A stretch of DNA of 64,000 nt from Microcaldota archaeon (GCA_021810105.1 JAJZJM010000001.1:224500-288499); one strand, 5' to 3'; shown: positions 33,720 through 42,847, counted from the stretch's first letter. The notes: generated by a model not told the origin, from the letters alone. Program-made: numbers and translations.

Positions 33720-34664
33720 TTACGGTGCGCTATAGCCGGAAGTCCATGCGCTTGTGTAATTTATTGCTATAGCAGTGCCATCATTGCCATTGCCAGAGTA
33801 GTCGTTCGTATTGCCGTTCAGTGGCCACCATCCGACAAGGTTGTTGACATTGATCGGAGCACCTCCTATTCCCTCTTGGTAGAGGGCTTGGATATCGTTT
33901 GGTGAAAGCGTAACATTATAAACCTGGACATTGGCAATAGAACCATTCATTTGACCAGTGTGGCTGCCATCCCAGCCGCCAATGTTTATCACATCTTCAT
34001 TTCCATTATTAAGATCTGTAGAAGTTTGAGTGGCTGTTTGCGTATTAAGGGTGACATTGATTATCCTGTTTGAGTTTACTACCGTTTCAGTTACAGCGAC
34101 AAAATACCATGTATTATATGATACAGAAAATCCAGGGTAAAAATCATCGTTGCACGTTGAAAGGTAAAAATCATTTCCTGGTCTAATCTCTATTGCAAAC
34201 TGAAGGCAAGCAGAAGATGAACCATTATTAAATGAGAAGATTGTGCCTGTATTTTTGGGATAAAACCACAAAGTCACTGTTCGCGGGTTAAGCCCAGAAG
34301 GTATCAAAGAGCTTACAGCATATACCCTTGGGTAATTTGATAATAGGGGCGTAAACTCTGCCACATACTCTGGAAGTTCGCCGTTACATTGCCCTACCAA
34401 GGAGGTCTGCACAGAGTTTCTGAGCACTTCACATGAACCTGGCTGCGCACGTGGTGCGAAGTTTCCGCTGTTGAATACTCCCAATGAGAAAAGCGCAACA
34501 AGAACAATCGCAATTATGAGGATTGCCCAACCATATGTCATCAGGTACTCCATTGCAGATTGGGACCCGAAATGGTTGCGCGCTGGCGCTAGTCTATTAT
34601 GAATATCAGATAGCGATGAATCTTTATTGGGCGATCCTTTGCAAAGCGCCTTGGAATTGACCAT
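33720..34664 (-). CDS. Class III signal peptide surface protein with permuted LamG-like domain (copy 3)
   Basis: A 314-residue protein. The frame extends to 34757 inside secY, but the ATG at 34664 avoids overlap and keeps a 34-residue leader before QSAMEYLMTYGWAILI. The N-terminal third is nearly identical at DNA level to copy 1 (2033-2230 against 34355-34560). The middle is divergent; the C-terminal WWPLNGNTNDYSGNG...SGYSAP block is conserved. It follows secY on the same strand. Confidence 0.82.
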   Translation of the reverse strand: MVNSKALCKGSPNKDSSLSDIHNRLAPARNHFGSQSAMEYLMTYGWAILIIAIVLVALFSLGVFNSGNFAPRAQPGSCEVLRNSVQTSLVGQCNGELPEYVAEFTPLLSNYPRVYAVSSLIPSGLNPRTVTLWFYPKNTGTIFSFNNGSSSACLQFAIEIRPGNDFYLSTCNDDFYPGFSVSYNTWYFVAVTETVVNSNRIINVTLNTQTATQTSTDLNNGNEDVINIGGWDGSHTGQMNGSIANVQVYNVTLSPNDIQALYQEGIGGAPINVNNLVGWWPLNGNTNDYSGNGNDGTAIAINYTSAWTSGYSAP

Positions 34665-34701
34665 TCTATCGCACATGTAGCACATAGAAAAACTAAATAT
34701 C

Positions 34702-36171
34702 TTACTTTGCGATTTTTTCAAGTATAGGATATGTCTCGTATAGCCTTTCCTGCTCAAGCTGCTGGAATAGCATGTATATTATTCCGACTGTAAGAAGAAC
34801 TCCCATTCCTGTGCCTATTGCGCCTGCTATTGTAGCGAGTGCTGCCAGCAAACCTACGAATATGCTTCCGAGAACGGTTATGGTCGGAATGTATTTATTG
34901 AGAACATTCTCCACTATTCTTGGATCTCTCCTGAAGCCAGGTATCTGCCATCCCATGTCACCAAGCTGTTCGGAAAGCGCTTTTGGGCTCTGCCCTGTCA
35001 TTTCCACCCAGAATTTGCCGAAAACTATACACAAAGCGACAAGCACTACAGTGTATATTATCACGTGCATCCATTCCGGCACTAGTACAAAGCCGCCCCA
35101 TGGAAGAAAGAGTTGTGTTGTGTGCGTTGCGAGATAGGTGAAATAGGTGCCATAGCCTCCGATTCCGCCGTAATTTGCAGAGTATGGCAATGGAAATGTT
35201 GGAGATATTAGATATGCTATGCCCCCGTTTAGCTGAAGAGTAGTGCCACCTCCGGCCGTTCCTACAGGCTGGTAAAGTGCAATGAATTTAGCAAGTCCTG
35301 CGAGGCTGCCTTTCACGCCTGCAAGGAACCTGAACCATACAGTCATGCTGAGTTCAAGAGAAGATGCGAGTATGACCGGAAGCACGCTAACGTATAAGAA
35401 GGGTATTGGCAGCCTTCCGCCTATTCCTCTTAACTGCTCGAATGATAGCGGCAGCTCTACTTTCATTTCGTAGACGTATATGCTGATCAAGAAGACAAGT
35501 ATGGCAGATATGAGAGGTCCGAATGCGAGCAGAGCGTTTGGAAGGGCAGCTGCGCCACCTGCCTGAATCGCAGCTGCGGCTTCAGGGAGGAGTATGCCGA
35601 AGGTTCCTGCGACTATGGCAAAAGATACGCCCGCTGCTATGAAAATGTTTATTCCAGAAGTTATGCCGTACTTTGTCATCATTTCGTCAAGATAGATTAT
35701 CATTATCGCTCCTAAAGCAAGCTGCAGCATGACTATACCAACAGCAGCTGGAGAAGCCGCTGGCACATATCCTGTATATACGAATATTACGGATTCCACT
35801 ACTGCTATTACCATAGCGGCAAGTTTCTGAAGAGTCTGGAACCTTGCCCTCTGCGCAGTATCTCCCATCTCTATGTTTATTATTCCAGAACCTACGATTA
35901 ACTGAAGCACTATACTGGATAGCACTATCGGGCCTATTCCTACGGTTATTACGCTGCCTATTCTTGCTGCAAATATTATGCTGACCAGCTGAAGAAGCGG
36001 CTGCGTTACAGCCTGCTGGTTTACGCCTATCGCATACGTGTTATAGAGCACAAAGTAGATTGCGAGTATGCCTACAGTCCAGTACATTTTTTCCCTGAGA
36101 GAAAGAGGGGTCTTAGGCCCCTTTATCACAGGTATGAACCTGGATATCTTATCCATGAACTCTAACGCCAT
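34702..36171 (-). CDS. secY: Protein translocase subunit SecY
   Basis: A 489-residue channel with about ten transmembrane helices. Marks are the plug/TM2 region GSGIINIEMGDTAQRARFQ, cytoplasmic loop GRLPIPFLYVSVLPVILA, and the C-terminal loop GWQIPGFRRDPRIVENVLNKYI. It would export the many secreted proteins in this window. It is not in its usual place after ribosomal protein genes; its upstream neighbour is the V4R protein. Confidence 0.97.
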   Translation of the reverse strand: MALEFMDKISRFIPVIKGPKTPLSLREKMYWTVGILAIYFVLYNTYAIGVNQQAVTQPLLQLVSIIFAARIGSVITVGIGPIVLSSIVLQLIVGSGIINIEMGDTAQRARFQTLQKLAAMVIAVVESVIFVYTGYVPAASPAAVGIVMLQLALGAIMIIYLDEMMTKYGITSGINIFIAAGVSFAIVAGTFGILLPEAAAAIQAGGAAALPNALLAFGPLISAILVFLISIYVYEMKVELPLSFEQLRGIGGRLPIPFLYVSVLPVILASSLELSMTVWFRFLAGVKGSLAGLAKFIALYQPVGTAGGGTTLQLNGGIAYLISPTFPLPYSANYGGIGGYGTYFTYLATHTTQLFLPWGGFVLVPEWMHVIIYTVVLVALCIVFGKFWVEMTGQSPKALSEQLGDMGWQIPGFRRDPRIVENVLNKYIPTITVLGSIFVGLLAALATIAGAIGTGMGVLLTVGIIYMLFQQLEQERLYETYPILEKIAK

Positions 36172-36189
36172 ACTCTACACTTTTGTATT

Positions 36190-37215
36190 TTAACCTGAAT
36201 TATATTTTATAATATAACCCGCTTTTGTATGAATTTTTGTAAGTTTTGCTGCTTTCGTTGCATGATATCTCAACATTCCATTCAACAGCGCACAGTTTAG
36301 CTCTACTAGCCCGCTGTTTGAATGCATTGCATCAAAACGGATATCTATTTTAATCGGCTTAAGGCTTTTAACACTTGGCTTTCCGGGTCCTGTAAGCTCC
36401 AGTGCTTTTTGAAGTCTTCTTGCCTGCTCTTTTCCTGCGTTTTTTGGCTCGGGAAATATTCCAGGCGCTATTTGGCTGCCTATAAATGCGGATATGTGCT
36501 TCATCTCTTTCTCATACTTCCTTGATGCTATTACCGAGGAAGAGAGCGCATAATATGCTGATGCCTCTTTTATGTTATCGATTTTTTCTTCTTTGAGAGC
36601 TTCTTTTATTATGTGGCCTGCAAATAGCATTATCGCCCTTTTTGAATCTTCTGGCTGTGGTTCCGGCTTTGTGTAGGTTGTGACGAATGTACAGCTATCG
36701 TTGCCGTTTGAAGAGCATATCTGCTCTTCAACTTCTACATGCGTGCCTTTTGATGCTGAAAGGAACCCGGAAATAATGCCGGCTTCGAAGCTATGGACTT
36801 TCATGCCTATATATTCTTTATGCATGTCGAGCATGTTAAGGGTGAACCTGTCCGGGAATATGCTATATGTCATCCTGTCATGCCCTGCTCGCTCAAAAAA
36901 GAGTATTAAATCTGCTACAGATTCTTCATGTAGCAGGTAGTGCTTCTGTCTTCTTCTTGCGTTATAAAGTGCCCTCCCCACCCTTATGCCTTCCCGTTTT
37001 GTAAGCTCACTTATAGAGGGAGTTATGTTGGAAAGCATGCTTATGAACAATGAAGCGGATTGCGGGATCTTAGCAGCATCTGCAGAATCAAATACCCTTT
37101 GTATTAGGTATTCATTCTTTGTATGCAAGGAGGTTTTTGCTTGATTATCTCTTTCTGGTCTTGCTGTTTTGATCCTTTTCTCTTTTTTTATGCGTTTTTG
37201 CTTGTTTTTTGCCAC
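36190..37215 (-). CDS. V4R-domain protein
   Basis: A 341-residue soluble protein with a basic N-terminus. Residues about 70-185 fit the V4R (4-vinyl reductase) ligand-binding domain: GIRVGRALYN, VADLILFFERAGHDRM, HSFEAGIISGFLSASKG and VEEQICSSNGNDSCTFVTTY with the paired Cys. The C-terminal half is unassigned. V4R domains bind small hydrophobic ligands and often regulate. It is 18 bases upstream of secY on the same strand, which may only reflect compact packing. Confidence 0.72.
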   Translation of the reverse strand: MAKNKQKRIKKEKRIKTARPERDNQAKTSLHTKNEYLIQRVFDSADAAKIPQSASLFISMLSNITPSISELTKREGIRVGRALYNARRRQKHYLLHEESVADLILFFERAGHDRMTYSIFPDRFTLNMLDMHKEYIGMKVHSFEAGIISGFLSASKGTHVEVEEQICSSNGNDSCTFVTTYTKPEPQPEDSKRAIMLFAGHIIKEALKEEKIDNIKEASAYYALSSSVIASRKYEKEMKHISAFIGSQIAPGIFPEPKNAGKEQARRLQKALELTGPGKPSVKSLKPIKIDIRFDAMHSNSGLVELNCALLNGMLRYHATKAAKLTKIHTKAGYIIKYNSG

Positions 37216-37257
37216 TGGATGACCTGATAGCTATTAGATAAAACTTTGTGACATCCT

Positions 37258-37278
37258 CCCACCACTGAAGGTGGTGGG
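37258..37278 (-). repeat. Right-end palindrome of element 2 / omega-RNA scaffold hairpin
   Basis: CCCACCAC-TGAAG-GTGGTGGG forms a perfect 8-base-pair stem, 26 bases past the tnpB stop. The omega-RNA guide would start near 37248 and run leftward into the gap before the V4R gene. Confidence 0.7.
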
Positions 37279-37303
37279 CTTCCAATGGTGGCTTTTTGAT
37301 TGG

Positions 37304-38488
37304 TCATCTTGAACCACCAAGTATAGTTCCTGATTCACTGACGGCTGCCTCCTGTAATTGAGGTCTTACAGCGTCTCCAGAGGCGTTACTTCCCGCATGT
37401 CCTGCGGTAGTCAGGATATTTATTGAGGCATTCAAATCTCTGTCAACCTTCAGTCCGCAATTTTGGCAGAGATATGTCCTTTCACTCAATCCTATATCCT
37501 GTATGTTTCCACATTTACTGCATGTCCTTGTTGTGTTCCTTGGGTTCACACCTACAACTCTGCAACCAGCACTTTCAGCCTTGTAACAAAGATATTGGGT
37601 GAAATTGCCCCAAGAAGCATCCGTTATCTGTCTTGCAAGATTATGGTTCTTTGCCATATTCGCAATCTTCAGTTCCTCGTATGCAATGAATGAGTATGAA
37701 TTGGCAAGACGATATGAGGTCTTGTGAAGGAAGTCGTCCCTCTGCCTTGCGATATGTTCCGATATCCTTGCAAGTTTTATCTTTGTCCTTCTCCTGTTCT
37801 TGCCTCCTTTCTTCTTGTTTGAAAGCCTTCTCTGGATTGTTTTCAGTTTGCCGATGGATTTATTCGAGATTCTCGGATTTGGGATTCTTGTTCCATCAGA
37901 CAAAGTTGCGTATTCCTTTAGTCCCAAGTCCATCCCTACTTGTGGTTTGTTATTGGAGAATAGAGGTGCATCATCCTTCTCAGCCGAGAAGGTGACATAC
38001 CATTCCTGCGATTTTGTCTGTTTTATCGCAAGTGTTTTTATCTTTCCTTCTATCTCCCTATGATTGACGAAATTGACCATGCCGATTTTTGAAACGGAAA
38101 CCTTTTTCTTTTCGAGTTTGAAACCAGACTGTGGGTATGTCAATGAAGAGATGTATGATTTGAAACGTGGGAAACCTCCCTTGACTTTCCTTCCCTGTTT
38201 TCTTTCCTTTATCCTTCTGAAGAAGTTCTTGTATGCCTTTGAGACCCTGTCCGCGACATTCTGGCAGACTTGGGAATATAGTTCATTGAATTCTGGGTTC
38301 TTCTTTTTGAGTTTTGTAATCCACTTGTTCATGTCGTATTTCGTGAAGGTCTTTCCAGTTTCCTTGAAGTGTTTTTGTGATTGTTCAAGAAGAAGGTTGT
38401 AGAGTTGTTTCGATAGATACATCTGACGGTTGAGTGTTGATTTCTGCGACTGCGACGGATATGCCCTGTATTTGTACGTCTTTTTCAA
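37304..38488 (-). CDS. tnpB: TnpB, RNA-guided nuclease
   Basis: A full-length 394-residue TnpB. Catalytic residues are Asp in VGMDLGLKEYATLSDG, Glu in YEELKIANM and Asp in DRDLNASINIL. The zinc ribbon CSKCGNIQDIG...CQNCG is intact. The N-terminal KKTYKYRAYPSQSQKSTLNRQ is the usual helix-turn-helix-like start. All active residues are present, so it may be functional. It is only distantly similar to the TnpB of element 1. Confidence 0.96.
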   Translation of the reverse strand: MKKTYKYRAYPSQSQKSTLNRQMYLSKQLYNLLLEQSQKHFKETGKTFTKYDMNKWITKLKKKNPEFNELYSQVCQNVADRVSKAYKNFFRRIKERKQGRKVKGGFPRFKSYISSLTYPQSGFKLEKKKVSVSKIGMVNFVNHREIEGKIKTLAIKQTKSQEWYVTFSAEKDDAPLFSNNKPQVGMDLGLKEYATLSDGTRIPNPRISNKSIGKLKTIQRRLSNKKKGGKNRRRTKIKLARISEHIARQRDDFLHKTSYRLANSYSFIAYEELKIANMAKNHNLARQITDASWGNFTQYLCYKAESAGCRVVGVNPRNTTRTCSKCGNIQDIGLSERTYLCQNCGLKVDRDLNASINILTTAGHAGSNASGDAVRPQLQEAAVSESGTILGGSR

Positions 38489-38543
38489 GATGAACGTATC
38501 CTTTTCACCATTAAATCTTATATGTGTTGCGGTTCGCTTTCAT

Positions 38544-38563
38544 CCCACGATTTAAATCATGGG
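38544..38563 (-). repeat. Left-end hairpin of element 2
   Basis: CCCACGA and TCATGGG pair with one G-T wobble around a 6-base loop. It is similar in sequence and position to the left-end hairpin of element 1 (12940-12960). Confidence 0.65.
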
Positions 38564-38588
38564 TTTTCCCGCTCACATTTATAAAACA

Positions 38589-39077
38589 CTATCTTCTCTT
38601 GAGCATACTAACCTTTCCAGCATAATATAATACGAGCAGGATATTCAAGACGACTACACCTGCCAATATGGGCATTGAATAGTTGACCAGGGTTGATGCA
38701 AATGCAGATGCTTCTATCAAGCTTGCCCCAATAGCGGTTATAGCAAAAAGTGCAGGAGCTCCGCACCCGCATCCGAGTATGAGCCCTGTAAACAAGCTTG
38801 CGACTGTACCGAGCGAAGTAATTGCGGCATTGCCCTTTTTATGAAGGGAATTTATAGTAGTGTAGATTCCTGTCGTGAGCATTATTGATGCGGATGCTAT
38901 CACAAGATAAAATAGGTATTTTGGAACCAGGATTAGTATTATACCGTAATTCTGTGCTTTTATGAAATACGTTATCACGAAATAGTAAGCTATTGCGGCT
39001 ATTACGTTGAAAACGATATACTTAGGGCTGTATATTTTTTTGAATGCTCTTGGTAGCCTCTTTATGTAAGTAATCAT
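38589..39077 (-). CDS. Membrane protein with CGCG motif, partner of the DUF929-like gene
   Basis: A 162-residue protein with four or five transmembrane helices. The ATG at 39077 overlaps the stop of the upstream gene in ATGA, implying coupled translation. The motif GLILGCGCGAPALFAITAIG lies at the start of a helix and could be a redox or metal site facing one membrane side. I do not recognise the family. Its coupling to a CxxC thioredoxin-like protein suggests an electron-passing partner, by analogy with DsbD or VKOR, which it does not resemble in sequence. Confidence 0.75.
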   Translation of the reverse strand: MITYIKRLPRAFKKIYSPKYIVFNVIAAIAYYFVITYFIKAQNYGIILILVPKYLFYLVIASASIMLTTGIYTTINSLHKKGNAAITSLGTVASLFTGLILGCGCGAPALFAITAIGASLIEASAFASTLVNYSMPILAGVVVLNILLVLYYAGKVSMLKRR

Positions 39078-40264
39078 GGAGTGGCGCCGATCTTGGATTC
39101 TATGCCTCTTATTGCAGGTAGAGAGCAAGCCTGGGCCGAGTTGTTCAAGCTTGCGCACATTGTAGCTATATATACATCAGCGCCTGCGTATTCGGTCCAT
39201 GCAAATTGGTCGGATGGATTTGCGAGCTGGCTTAGCACCTGCGCATGAGTCATGTTGGTAAGAGGAAATGGTGTAGATGACGGGGTGGTGTTTCCGAAAT
39301 CTACAGCGTCAGCCCCTCCGATTACATACTTTCCCCATATAGTATACGGAGTACCAGAGAATGTATTTATCTGGAGTATGTGATTGAATGCATCTATATA
39401 CGGAGTATTATTTATCTGCTGCAGCTCGCTCTGCATCTGTCCTAGAGACTGCAGATTAAATCCATCGGTTATAGGATTGGTATCCTCCAATGTTATAAAA
39501 TTTATCAGGCTGCTGTTGTAAAAATTGCCTATGTCCATTGCTCCGCTTGCATTGCTGTATGTCATTGGCCTCCAGTAGAGAGTTGGGAGATCTCCGTCTC
39601 CGAAGCTGCTGTACCCCTTGAAAAGATAGTTGAACTTTCCGAAACGGCTTAGCGCCAATGCCATGGCCCACCTGTTTTCGCCGCAAAATATGCAGGTTAT
39701 GCTTCCGAGGTATATTACAGATGGTTTTCCGTTTACTGTAAATAAGCTCACATTTTGCAATCCGGATCCTACGCCGACATAATTATCAAGTGATCCGTTG
39801 AGCAGCATTTCCCCAGCAGTTTCGAAATATGATGACGGTGCATCATTTATCACTGCAAGCTCTGTTGAGTTTAATGGCGAATTTATATTTGTAAGTCTTT
39901 TGCCAAAAGGCTGCTGTTGAGTTACTACTGGATATGCAGAGAGACTGAGCGGAGGCTGTGGCATCTGCTGGTTTGAGAGATTATACAGAGTGAGTTTTGT
40001 TTCTGTGAGTGGTGTTCCTGTCGAGTTTGCTCTGAGGGCAGATATTGTGGAATTCATGCTTTTTATCTGAATCTCGAGCCCTTTTATCGAATTCGCTTGG
40101 CCGCTTATGGTAGAGTACTGCATAAAAGCAAATGCTAAAAGAGCTAGTATTATTATGCCTAAAACGATGTTTGCGGCTAATTGCGCCTTCCCGCTTCTGG
40201 CATACTTACGAGTGTTTCTTGATTTTTTGTTTCTGGGCAAGGAAATGCACTTTTCGATAAGCAT
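39074..40264 (-). CDS. DUF929-like membrane-anchored thioredoxin-fold protein
   Basis: A 396-residue protein with an N-terminal transmembrane helix (about 32-50), a short heptad-like stretch (NSIKGLEIQIKSMNSTISAL) and an outside domain. GKPSVIYLGSITCIFCGENRW holds a CxxC site as in DUF929 proteins of acidophilic archaea. More Cys occur near the C-terminus. It probably acts in disulfide exchange outside the membrane. The start is uncertain: the TATA near 40279 is very close to the ATG at 40264, and a TTG near 40240 is possible. Confidence 0.82.
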   Translation of the reverse strand: MLIEKCISLPRNKKSRNTRKYARSGKAQLAANIVLGIIILALLAFAFMQYSTISGQANSIKGLEIQIKSMNSTISALRANSTGTPLTETKLTLYNLSNQQMPQPPLSLSAYPVVTQQQPFGKRLTNINSPLNSTELAVINDAPSSYFETAGEMLLNGSLDNYVGVGSGLQNVSLFTVNGKPSVIYLGSITCIFCGENRWAMALALSRFGKFNYLFKGYSSFGDGDLPTLYWRPMTYSNASGAMDIGNFYNSSLINFITLEDTNPITDGFNLQSLGQMQSELQQINNTPYIDAFNHILQINTFSGTPYTIWGKYVIGGADAVDFGNTTPSSTPFPLTNMTHAQVLSQLANPSDQFAWTEYAGADVYIATMCASLNNSAQACSLPAIRGIESKIGATP

Positions 40265-40271
40265 TTAAAAT

Positions 40272-40287
40272 CTAAAGTATTTATACC
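40272..40287. promoter_or_regulatory. Symmetric TATA element between tatD-like and DUF929-like genes
   Basis: AAGTATTTATACC reads as a TATA box on both strands (TATTTATA / TATAAATA). It is well placed for the GTG start at 40320 and close to the opposing start at 40264. Confidence 0.5.
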
Positions 40288-40319
40288 TATGCTAAAAGAG
40301 TGGTTTTATAGCAACAAAA

Positions 40320-41126
40320 GTGATAGAGCAGCAGAAAGATATGCTTTTCAGAAGCCTTACAGAGCTTGCTGATGCGCACTGCCATTTGGACCTGATTCCC
40401 GATGATGCTCTTATTAAAAATTCTATAGGCAAAGGTGTCTTATCTATTATTACAGATGGAGTCGATACAGGCTCGAATATGAGGTCGTTGGAGCTTGCAG
40501 ACAACAGGAACATATTTGCTGCATTGGGAATAGACCCAGAACACATAGTCAAATTGCCTAAGTCTGAACTTGAGAGGACAATCGAATTCAACATAGGGCT
40601 TATACGTCAAAACAGGAACAAGATTGTCGGAATTGGAGAGATAGGCCTTGATTACAAGGATGATAAATGGAAGGGCATGGCAGACCTTCAGAAAAGCGCA
40701 CTAACTAAATTCATTAAGGCTGCGATAGAGCTAGATCTGCCCATCTCTGTACATTCTCGCAAGTCATTATCTGATGTATTTGATGTTCTTGATGAAACTC
40801 GCGCAAGAAGAGTGCACCTGCATTATTTTGAAGGCGATGCTGAAGATGCGAAGCTTGCGGTTGAGAGAGGCTATATGATATCTGTGCCACCCATAGAGTC
40901 TTCAAAAAGAAAAAGGGTGATAGCAGCAATCCCGATAAAGAACCTAATGGCTGAGAGCGATGCTCCGGTGGTAGGAAAATCACCGCTTGATGTGGAGACC
41001 TCTGTAAGGAATGTTGCCACCGTAAAAGGGATAACATTCGAAGAAGCGGCAACGCAGCTTACCAGAAACACAAAGGATTTTTTCAGGATAGATAGGCAAA
41101 AACAAGACAGGCTAATCCGTATTTAG
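40320..41126 (+). CDS. TatD-family metal-dependent hydrolase
   Basis: A 268-residue TIM-barrel nuclease. Metal ligands are HxH in ADAHCHLD, Glu in GIGEIGLDY, His in PISVHSRKS, His in VHLHYFEG and Asp in MAESDAPV. TatD enzymes are DNases acting in repair or RNA quality control. The start is GTG at 40320 or ATG at 40341; a TATA box at 40275-40287 fits either. Confidence 0.93.
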   Translation: MIEQQKDMLFRSLTELADAHCHLDLIPDDALIKNSIGKGVLSIITDGVDTGSNMRSLELADNRNIFAALGIDPEHIVKLPKSELERTIEFNIGLIRQNRNKIVGIGEIGLDYKDDKWKGMADLQKSALTKFIKAAIELDLPISVHSRKSLSDVFDVLDETRARRVHLHYFEGDAEDAKLAVERGYMISVPPIESSKRKRVIAAIPIKNLMAESDAPVVGKSPLDVETSVRNVATVKGITFEEAATQLTRNTKDFFRIDRQKQDRLIRI

Positions 41127-41152
41127 TTTTTTGCTTAGATATCTACCTATTA

Positions 41153-41243
41153 GGGCCCATAGCTCAGCTTGGATAGAGCGACAGCCTTCTATATTGAAAA
41201 AGAAGATAGCTGAAGGTCGCGGGTTCAAATCCCGCTGGGCCCG
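41153..41243 (+). tRNA. tRNA-Arg (TCT) with a 16-base intron
   Basis: Acceptor GGGCCCA/TGGGCCC with discriminator G, D arm AGCTCAGCTTGGATAGAGC and T arm GCGGGTTCAAATCCCGC are clear. The anticodon TCT is at 41188-41190. An intron at 41192-41207 (TATTGAAAAAGAAGAT) lies after position 37. Removing it restores the standard loop CTTCTAA and stem CAGC/GCTG. CTTC pairs with GAAG, giving a relaxed bulge-helix-loop site for the splicing endonuclease. Confidence 0.95.
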
Positions 41244-41246
41244 TAA

Positions 41247-41705
41247 TTATGCTGTCTGTTCAGAAGAGCTAGATTTCTCTGCGGATGTCGGCTGGACGCC
41301 CGTGCTCCTCCCGCCTCTTTTAAACTGCTTCTCTCTCCTGGCGCCTGCAAACTGTACAGAAAGGTCTTCCTCGGCTTCGCTCTCCATCCATGCTTTTATG
41401 TATGCGGCTATGTTCTTGAAAGGCCTTGTATACCTATCGGTAAGAAGATAGGTGCCATCCTCGTGCTTGAGAAGCCCAACCTGAACTGCATAATCAAGGT
41501 ACCTTTTTGCTGTTGCTATAGGTATATTCTCCGGAACATCCTTTAGTTTTATGCCTTTTCTCCTCTTTGATTCTAGAAGCAGAAGGGAGAATCTGTATGC
41601 CTCGGTTTCGTTATCAAAGAATATCTTGGCTATGTCTTTTATGCTGGGGCTCTTTAGCTTCTCCTTTAATGGAGCATCCTCAAATTCCCAATATTTTATT
41701 GCCAT
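41247..41705 (-). CDS. Probable winged-helix DNA-binding protein
   Basis: A 152-residue protein. Residues about 20-95 look like a winged helix: SIKDIAKIFFDNETEAYRFSLLLLES, VPENIPIATAKRYLDYAVQVG as recognition part and LLKHEDGTYLLTD as wing. The tail is Ser-rich and disordered. It may regulate transcription; no partner is visible. It converges on the tRNA-Arg gene 3 bases away. Confidence 0.72.
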   Translation of the reverse strand: MAIKYWEFEDAPLKEKLKSPSIKDIAKIFFDNETEAYRFSLLLLESKRRKGIKLKDVPENIPIATAKRYLDYAVQVGLLKHEDGTYLLTDRYTRPFKNIAAYIKAWMESEAEEDLSVQFAGARREKQFKRGGRSTGVQPTSAEKSSSSEQTA

Positions 41706-41740
41706 TGTATCCCAGGTCGCAATAATGTATCTGACTATAC

Positions 41741-42847
41741 CTATTTATTTTTTATGAATGTTATCGTGTCTCCTTCTTCAAGTATATGGGTTATACCAAC
41801 CTTCTGATTTGTGAATTTTGCGCTTTTTCCGTAGATCTGTGCGCTTTTTAATTCATCCACAATCTCGGTATGTAGTTTTCTTGCGGCATCGCCTACAGTA
41901 GCCCCTTTCTGCAATATCATAGGCATCCTATCCTCTTTGCCGTCTTTCGGCTTTAAATATACAGTAATTATGCCGAGTCCGGCATATATCTCCTCTTTGA
42001 GCTGGTCTATATTCATTTTTTGAGTTGCGCTTATAGGAAGCGTCCTTATTGAATACTTCTTGGAGAACTCGGCTGCGGCTTTCTGGTAGTCTTTCCTTGT
42101 ATCAGACTTGTTTAACGCAACTATGGCATTTACGTACTTTGCCTTGCCGGATATGATAGATATGAGTTCATCTTCACCGGCTTTATCCCAGAGGGATACC
42201 TTTGCATTATGTATGCCTAGCCCTTGCAATATTATAGTTATGTTTTCTTCAGGAAGCCCAGATTTGTTTACCTCTATCTCTATGCCGCCTGTGGGCCTTT
42301 CGTTTATCTGTATAGAGGGTTTCTTTTTGTTCACCTTTATCCCTATGGCTTCCAGTTCAATCATAAGCTGTTCGAACTGTTTCTGGATGTTTATATCAAT
42401 AACGAATAATAACAGGTCTGCAGACATCAAGCCTGCCATCACAGCCCTTCCACCTCCAAGCCCCAGGTGGGCACCCTCTATCAACCCAGGCATATCAAAT
42501 ATCTGGATGTGAGCCTCTTTGTATACCAGAGTCCCAGGGATTATTGCGGTTGTCGTAAAAGCATACTGGGCTGTTTTGGAACGCGTATTGGCAAGAATAT
42601 TTATCAGTGATGATTTTCCTGCGCTTGGAAAGCCTACAAGAGCCACTGTTGCGTCTCCGGTTTTCTTTATAAAGAACCCAGTCCCGTGCATTCTTTTTTT
42701 GGATACTACTATCTCTTTCTTTATTCTTGCAATTTTGGCTCTGAGTATGCCAAGGTGCAGGTTTGTAGCCTTATTATGCTTTGTTTTAGCGTATTCTTCT
42801 GAAAGCTCTTCTAGTTTGTCCTCTAGAAAATCTGATTTTTCTACCAT
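41741..42847 (-). CDS. DRG-type GTPase (Obg superfamily, TGS domain)
   Basis: A 368-residue GTPase: G1 GFPSAGKSSL, switch region TTTAIIPGTLVYKEA, G3 DMPGLIEGAHLG, G4 NKSD, G5 SAT and a C-terminal TGS domain (GKSAKFTNQKVGITHILEEGDTI). The N-terminal helical hairpin is typical of DRG. It acts in ribosome-linked functions. The family length is complete. Confidence 0.95.
   Translation of the reverse strand: MVEKSDFLEDKLEELSEEYAKTKHNKATNLHLGILRAKIARIKKEIVVSKKRMHGTGFFIKKTGDATVALVGFPSAGKSSLINILANTRSKTAQYAFTTTAIIPGTLVYKEAHIQIFDMPGLIEGAHLGLGGGRAVMAGLMSADLLLFVIDINIQKQFEQLMIELEAIGIKVNKKKPSIQINERPTGGIEIEVNKSGLPEENITIILQGLGIHNAKVSLWDKAGEDELISIISGKAKYVNAIVALNKSDTRKDYQKAAAEFSKKYSIRTLPISATQKMNIDQLKEEIYAGLGIITVYLKPKDGKEDRMPMILQKGATVGDAARKLHTEIVDELKSAQIYGKSAKFTNQKVGITHILEEGDTITFIKNK

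Larger units (their letters stand above)
37249..38566. mobile_element. TnpB-only IS element 2 (IS1341-like)
   Basis: A single tnpB lies between a perfect right-end palindrome at 37258-37278 and a left-end hairpin at 38544-38563. No tnpA is present, so movement would need TnpA from elsewhere, such as element 1. Its right end is identical to the orphan segment at 24580-24636. Confidence 0.85.

Noticed and set aside
34665..34757. Longer start for surface protein copy 3
   Set aside because: It would overlap the secY coding end; the ATG at 34664 avoids most of the intergenic region and keeps the signal peptide.
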